Source: Candidatus Melainabacteria bacterium
GTDB lineage: Bacteria; Cyanobacteriota; Vampirovibrionia; Obscuribacterales; Obscuribacteraceae
NCBI GenBank assembly: GCA_014380105.1
Contig: JACMKL010000382.1
Location: 1-9,580 of the forward strand
Length of the DNA: 9,580 nucleotides
Reading direction: 5' to 3'
Shown here: positions 5,963 through 9,580 of the stretch, in pieces
How positions within the stretch are numbered: position 1 is the first letter of the stretch
Layout of the letters: each line of letters starts with the position of its first letter
Made by a program: the position numbers and the translations under genes
The notes under the pieces: generated by a model
What the model was told of the DNA's origin: nothing
Database searches by the model: none
The model's input: only the letters and a program-made list of their open reading frames with translations

Positions 5963-7156
5963 CTAGCGTTGCGGTGTCACCCAGCCGAGTTTTTGCATAA
6001 TCACCTGGAAATCTTCTTTGCTCCATACATAGTGGTGCAAAGCAAAGATTGCCTGTTCGTGAGTCAGGTAGCCATCACTCATTAGTTGGTGGCAACGAAG
6101 AGCGACCTGCAGAGTCGACGAATCTATCAGTCCGCTGGTCAGCAAAATGTTTTCAACCGGAGTGCCTGTGCGAGTGCTCTGTTGAAGCACCGCTGCCATA
6201 TCGTCGTCCGGAATCAAGCGCACCATTTTCAAAAGTTCAAGCATCGATAGCCCGCGACCTTTGTCAGTCTGCGCACGCTTAGTCACTTCGGTGACAGCAT
6301 GTGGAATCGTGATGCCACGCGATTTTGTTAGTTTTAAAACTTCAGCCGCTTCAATCGGATTTAAAACGCGCGCACAGACTAGCTCCTGGACCTTTAACGC
6401 ATCAACAAGAGTCGAATAAGAAATCAATTTTGCTTGCGTTAGAACTTGCCCAATCGGGTGTTCATCAACAATTCCTTTCTCAACTGCCGTAAGCAAATCA
6501 ATTTCACTGACCATTTCAGCCAATACCAACAACTCACCTAAACGAATGGCATTATTCTGCTCGACATGATAGTGCCCGTGCGAGGCGAGTGATTCTTCGA
6601 GGGTAGTTTTCTGCTGTGCCGCCGAATAGAGCGCTTCCATGGCCTGTTGGCGGGTTATTTTGCCTTGCCGAATCAACTGCTGCGCGGACAGTGCCGCATA
6701 AGCAATGCTGTCATTCAGGACGCCTTTCAAAACCAGAATTCGACCCAATGGCAGCCCGGTGTTAAAGCAAGTCTGAAGCGCATCTTCGAGTTGCTCGTTA
6801 CTGACAAGCTCGGCTTCGAGGAGTAGATTTCCGAGTTTATTTGTAAACTCGAAATATTCAGTCCGCCAGCCCACTTCGCGCAGCGCGTCATCCAGATTGA
6901 TTTCTTTCTCGCCTGTAACTTTCAAAGCCAGAATTGCGTATTCGATATTGAGCAGCTTGTCTCTAATTAGTGACTGGGCCATCAGCGCCGAATGCAGACA
7001 GTCTTCAGTAATAAAACCGGACGACACTAGCACGCGACCGACAGGCAAACCGGTCTTTTGCGAAATCGGCAATGCGTCTGCCAGCTGACCAAGTGAGATA
7101 AGCTCAGACTTGACCAACAAGTCACCGATTAGAATAGGTACAGGACGCTTTGACAC
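5963..7156 (-). CDS. Protein of four tandem MshEN-like (T2SSE N-terminal-like) modules
   Basis: This 397-residue protein has no signal peptide or membrane segment. It consists almost entirely of four modules of about 98 residues. Each holds two half-motifs of the form LGxxLLxxxxLIxxxxLxxALxxQ; the glycine positions are 11/40, 109/138, 207/236 and, with Leu/Glu replacing Gly, 306/335. Each then has a helical extension of the form QxLIxxGxLTxxQAxxAL and a hydrophobic segment that ends in GW in modules 1 and 4. The half-motif resembles the MshEN domain, which binds c-di-GMP at the N-terminus of type II secretion and type IV pilus ATPases. No ATPase domain is present here. Only module 3 keeps the RLG arginine (R205), so ligand binding is uncertain. 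The ATG has GAGG close upstream. It is probably the last gene of an operon with the methyltransferase (70-base gap). Confidence 0.8.
   Translation of the reverse strand: MSKRPVPILIGDLLVKSELISLGQLADALPISQKTGLPVGRVLVSSGFITEDCLHSALMAQSLIRDKLLNIEYAILALKVTGEKEINLDDALREVGWRTEYFEFTNKLGNLLLEAELVSNEQLEDALQTCFNTGLPLGRILVLKGVLNDSIAYAALSAQQLIRQGKITRQQAMEALYSAAQQKTTLEESLASHGHYHVEQNNAIRLGELLVLAEMVSEIDLLTAVEKGIVDEHPIGQVLTQAKLISYSTLVDALKVQELVCARVLNPIEAAEVLKLTKSRGITIPHAVTEVTKRAQTDKGRGLSMLELLKMVRLIPDDDMAAVLQQSTRTGTPVENILLTSGLIDSSTLQVALRCHQLMSDGYLTHEQAIFALHHYVWSKEDFQVIMQKLGWVTPQR
5966..7132 (-). repeat. Four in-frame ~98-codon tandem repeats
   Basis: The repeats correspond to about residues 9-106, 107-204, 205-302 and 303-397 of the MshEN-like protein. 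Aligned glycine positions recur every 98, 98 and 99 residues. They are clear at protein level but divergent in DNA sequence, which indicates old duplications kept by selection. Confidence 0.75.
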
Positions 7157-7226
7157 ATGCCCTCAGCTGATCGAACTACTGACAATATTTGATAATAAAC
7201 AGACCAAAGATAGCAGATTCCGCACT

Positions 7227-8063
7227 TCAGAGCGGCTTACGACAAAGAATGTGCAGAAAAAGAGCAACGATTGCCGCCCGTTTTAGATCCGGATATTTCT
7301 CCATCGTCTCCGCATCCGGTCTGGGCTCAGTAAGGCGCTCGATTACAAACCCGGTCGCAATCAATGTGTTTACCCAATCGCTCAGTGTTTTGAAATACGT
7401 AGGTATGACAAATTGCTCGAACTGATTTTTGACTTCATCCGGCGCCGAACTAAATGTCCACTCGAGAATCTTTTCTGCTCCATTCTGAAAATAATCACCG
7501 CAAACCAGCCCATCAATGTTTCCTTGAGCATCTGCCTTCCACTCATATTTCAAAGTTTGAAAGCAAGGATGGCAAATGGAGAATTGGAAGAAACCGCCAG
7601 GACGAACGACGCGATAGGCCTCTCTAATGGCAAGGTCGGTGTTCGGAATATCCATCATCGACATAGTTGCGATCGCAAAATCAAAATCGTGATCAGCAAA
7701 AGGCAGGGCGGTGGCAGATGCCTGAAGATAGTCGATTGGTGCACCAGAAGTAGATTGTAAGTCCCTTGCAAATTCAATAAAAGTTTCTGAAAGGTCGATG
7801 CCAGTCATGCGTGCACCACGACCGGCTACAAGACGCGTGTTGTATCCTTCACCGCAGCCTATATCAAGCCCTTTCATGCCACTAATATCAGGCAACATGT
7901 CCATGAAGGCAGGCGTATTGAGATGGTTTCGAAAAATATCAAAACCTCCGCGCGCCATCGTTGTCCAGGCAGTCGCATTCTTATTCCACAACTGAGCGAC
8001 TTCCTGATCACTCTGATGATCTTTTTGATGAACCTTTTGATGCTCTCGCTGCTGATTTTTCAA
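7227..8063 (-). CDS. Class I SAM-dependent methyltransferase
   Basis: This 278-residue protein has the Methyltransf_11/25-type Rossmann core. Motif I is GLDIGCGEG (65-73), the SAM-ribose acidic residue is D90 (GIDLS), DFAIATMSMMDIP (128-140) forms the strand 4 region, and VVRPGGFFQFSICHP (152-166) follows. Such enzymes methylate small molecules, lipids or proteins; nothing here shows the substrate. The first 20 residues are unusually rich in His, Gln and Lys. The start is TTG, strongly supported by AAGGAGGAG upstream and by the TTGA overlap with the stop of the preceding TPR gene. The coupling suggests the two are made together. No membrane segment is evident, so it is cytoplasmic. Confidence 0.9.
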   Translation of the reverse strand: MKNQQREHQKVHQKDHQSDQEVAQLWNKNATAWTTMARGGFDIFRNHLNTPAFMDMLPDISGMKGLDIGCGEGYNTRLVAGRGARMTGIDLSETFIEFARDLQSTSGAPIDYLQASATALPFADHDFDFAIATMSMMDIPNTDLAIREAYRVVRPGGFFQFSICHPCFQTLKYEWKADAQGNIDGLVCGDYFQNGAEKILEWTFSSAPDEVKNQFEQFVIPTYFKTLSDWVNTLIATGFVIERLTEPRPDAETMEKYPDLKRAAIVALFLHILCRKPL

Positions 8064-8602
8064 CGACTCTCCTCCTTTTCCAATTGCAAGGTCTGCTCAA
8101 TTGCGTGAGCACGCTCACGCAGTTTTACAGCTTCAGTGCCGCGAGATTCGTTAGTGAGAAACTGAGCGTATGTTTCTAGCGCCTGAGCGACTAACTTAGA
8201 CTCGCGTCCTGCCGTTTTCTCTCTGATTTTCACAAGTCGAATCAGTAAAACTTCGGACATCTGACTTTTGGAGTGTCGTCTATAGAGTAGAGCAAGATTC
8301 GGCAACCGGTCCGCAAACGCGGCGCTGTCTCCACCACTTGTCCCTTCTACGGTGCGCATAGCAAGCTCATACAAACGCTCTGATTCATCGAAATTGCCTC
8401 TTTTATCATTGACCTGCGCCAGACCAATCAGACAATCAACCACGCCAGGATCGAGTTCTTTATCCGTCTCAGCGCGGGCAACTGCTTCGCGCCAGGTGTT
8501 TTCGGCTTCAGTCAAACGTCCAGCTTTCAAATCCGCACGGGCACTGAGGTCAGCATCACGCCAACCAGCCAGGAGTGCAAAAGTGAGAAGCCAACCGAGC
8601 AA
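8060..8602 (-). CDS. TPR-repeat protein with short N-terminal hydrophobic segment
   Basis: This 180-residue helical-repeat protein has about three to four tetratricopeptide repeats of the 42-residue kinesin-light-chain (TPR_12) type. Examples are AGRLTEAENTWREAVARAE (27-45), KRGNFDESERLYELAMRTVE (67-86), LPNLALLYRRHSKSQMSE (100-117) and a last one with TYAQFL and EAVKLRERA (144-165). TPRs mediate protein-protein contacts. Residues 1-14 (MLGWLLTFALLAGW) are hydrophobic but lack the usual positive n-region, so this is a weak signal or anchor. No ATG is available: a stop lies upstream in frame, and the likely start is TTG at 8602 with GAGG five bases before it. It overlaps the methyltransferase start by four bases (TTGA) and is probably the first gene of the operon. 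Confidence 0.78.
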   Translation of the reverse strand: MLGWLLTFALLAGWRDADLSARADLKAGRLTEAENTWREAVARAETDKELDPGVVDCLIGLAQVNDKRGNFDESERLYELAMRTVEGTSGGDSAAFADRLPNLALLYRRHSKSQMSEVLLIRLVKIREKTAGRESKLVAQALETYAQFLTNESRGTEAVKLRERAHAIEQTLQLEKEESR

Positions 8603-8658
8603 ATTTCCCTCAAACTGATTATTTTACCGAATTTCTGAACCCATTAGCCTTTCGGCGG

Positions 8659-8688
8659 ATTATAAGGCTGCCCAGTCGGGTAAATAAA
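8659..8688 (-). promoter_or_regulatory. Candidate promoter of the TPR-methyltransferase-repeat operon
   Basis: On the minus strand, TATAAT (8659-8664) is preceded by TTTATT (8683-8688) with 18-base spacing. It would start transcription about 50 bases before the TTG start at 8602. It lies in the 94-base divergent gap that must also serve the plus-strand TPR gene. Confidence 0.42.
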
Positions 8689-8696
8689 CAAGACCT

Positions 8697-9580
8697 ATGG
8701 GCCTTTCAGTTAAACATTCCACGAAATATCCGCCCCTGAACGATTTTGCCAAAAGCATCTTCGCTCTGGCAATTTTTTTGTTTGTCACACAAATTCAAAA
8801 TGTCGCGCCCGCCTACGCCATTGGCTATCGAAGCGAAGAAGATTTTAGAGTGGCCAAACACGGTCAGCAATTCTTGAATTCAGGCAAACTACAAGACGCC
8901 ATCGAATACTTGAATCAATCAATTGCGCAAAAACCACAGTCGGCAGAATTACATTATGAGTTGGGAAACGCTTACCTGCGCGCGCGCGAATTCACACGGG
9001 CAATCGAATCGTATCAACAGGCCGTTCGCTTAAGAAACCCTTTCCCTGAAGCCACGCTCAACGCGGCCTACGCCTGCATGGATGCAGGTATGGAACTGCA
9101 GGCGATACCATGGTTTCACAAATATCTGCGCGAAAATCCTAAAGTGCCGCAAGCAAAAGAAGTCGAAGCAGAATTACTATGCGCACATGCCAAAGCGCAA
9201 ATGAAAGAAAAACGCAATTTTGATGCGAAACAAACTCTTGAGCGCGCACTACAGATAGCACCAACATCACAACTGGTTTTATTCTCTCTCGCTCGTGCAC
9301 GCAGTGAACTTGGTGACACAAAAGGGGCGATCTCGGCTTACGAAGCCCTTCTGAAACTAAATCCAAAACACTCTGCTGCTGTCCTCAATATGGCAGAATG
9401 CTACCAAACCAGTGGTCAATTGCCTGAAGCAGTGACATGGTTGAAGAGATATGCAAACGCAAATCCAACTTCGCCTGATACCGAAGAAGTGCGTCGTATG
9501 ATTGTTGCGCTTACTGAGAAGAGCAATGAAAAGCGCTCAGACCCTCAGGCTCTGGACTACACAGACTCAATTTCTAAGCA
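8697..9580 (+). CDS. Secreted TPR-repeat protein, C-terminus cut by window edge
   Basis: An open frame from ATG 8697 runs 294 codons to the window edge without a stop. The N-terminus has a signal-like segment: basic and polar residues 1-19, hydrophobic core 20-30 (SIFALAIFLFV) and a plausible cleavage site after APAYA (37-41). Several 34-residue TPRs follow from about residue 50. Clear ones are GKLQDAIEYLNQSIAQKP (63-80), REFTRAIESYQQAVRL (97-112), RNFDAKQTLERALQIAP (173-189), GDTKGAISAYEALLKLNP (206-223) and GQLPEAVTWLKRYANANP (240-257). It probably acts as a protein-interaction scaffold in the periplasm or envelope. No good ribosome-binding site precedes the ATG (AAGACCT only), so the exact start is less sure. 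It diverges from the other TPR gene. Confidence 0.82.
   Translation, partial: MGLSVKHSTKYPPLNDFAKSIFALAIFLFVTQIQNVAPAYAIGYRSEEDFRVAKHGQQFLNSGKLQDAIEYLNQSIAQKPQSAELHYELGNAYLRAREFTRAIESYQQAVRLRNPFPEATLNAAYACMDAGMELQAIPWFHKYLRENPKVPQAKEVEAELLCAHAKAQMKEKRNFDAKQTLERALQIAPTSQLVLFSLARARSELGDTKGAISAYEALLKLNPKHSAAVLNMAECYQTSGQLPEAVTWLKRYANANPTSPDTEEVRRMIVALTEKSNEKRSDPQALDYTDSISK

Noticed and set aside
7413..7760. Plus-strand frame opposite the methyltransferase
   Set aside because: It is antisense to a well-supported SAM methyltransferase and has no protein-like character.
1..9580. Mobile elements, CRISPR arrays, tRNA or rRNA genes
   Set aside because: I found no transposase-like frames, terminal repeats, spaced direct repeats or RNA gene signatures in any part of the window.

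Overview
The window reads as ordinary chromosomal DNA from a free-living bacterium of moderate GC content (a little under 50% by eye). Several products carry export signals, including a PBP4-type peptidoglycan peptidase, and there is oxidative-stress, thioesterase and degenerate GGDEF machinery. This mix, with MshEN-like and TPR proteins, would fit a diderm such as a Vampirovibrionia/Melainabacteria relative. That placement is an impression from gene content, not a demonstrated assignment. I see no mobile element, CRISPR array, tRNA or rRNA. All genes look intact except the two cut by the window edges.

Left part (1-2043): an oxidative-stress block. A zinc-ribbon gene (minus strand, cut by the left edge) diverges from a PerR-like Fur-family regulator, which is followed by a rubrerythrin lacking its rubredoxin domain and then a flavodoxin-fold NAD(P)H:FMN reductase. 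The same interrupted palindrome, TTAGA-N5-TCTAA, lies in the promoter regions of both the regulator and the rubrerythrin. This points to a self-contained peroxide regulon: the regulator controls itself and a peroxide-reducing diiron protein, and the flavin reductase may feed electrons. A strong intrinsic terminator closes the block.

Middle part (2044-4821): a hotdog-fold acyl-CoA thioesterase overlaps a D-Ala-D-Ala carboxypeptidase/endopeptidase (PBP4, DacB family) by a TAATG junction, so the two are probably translationally coupled. A convergent secreted SRPBCC (START-like) protein ends 7 bases from the peptidase stop.

Right-centre (4822-7156): a 441-base divergent intergenic region carries two promoter-like elements and an inverted repeat. 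It precedes a GGDEF-fold protein whose catalytic signature is DSQHF, so it should not synthesise c-di-GMP. Converging on it, one base away, is a 397-residue protein made almost wholly of four ~98-residue modules. Each module contains two LGxxLL...ALxxQ half-motifs resembling the MshEN/T2SSE-N domain, a known c-di-GMP-binding fold. A dead GGDEF next to a tetra-MshEN-like protein is the most unusual arrangement in the window.

Right part (7157-9580): the repeat protein is the last gene of a probable minus-strand operon: TPR protein, class I SAM methyltransferase (TTGA overlap), then repeat protein. A second, secreted TPR protein diverges from this operon and runs off the right edge.
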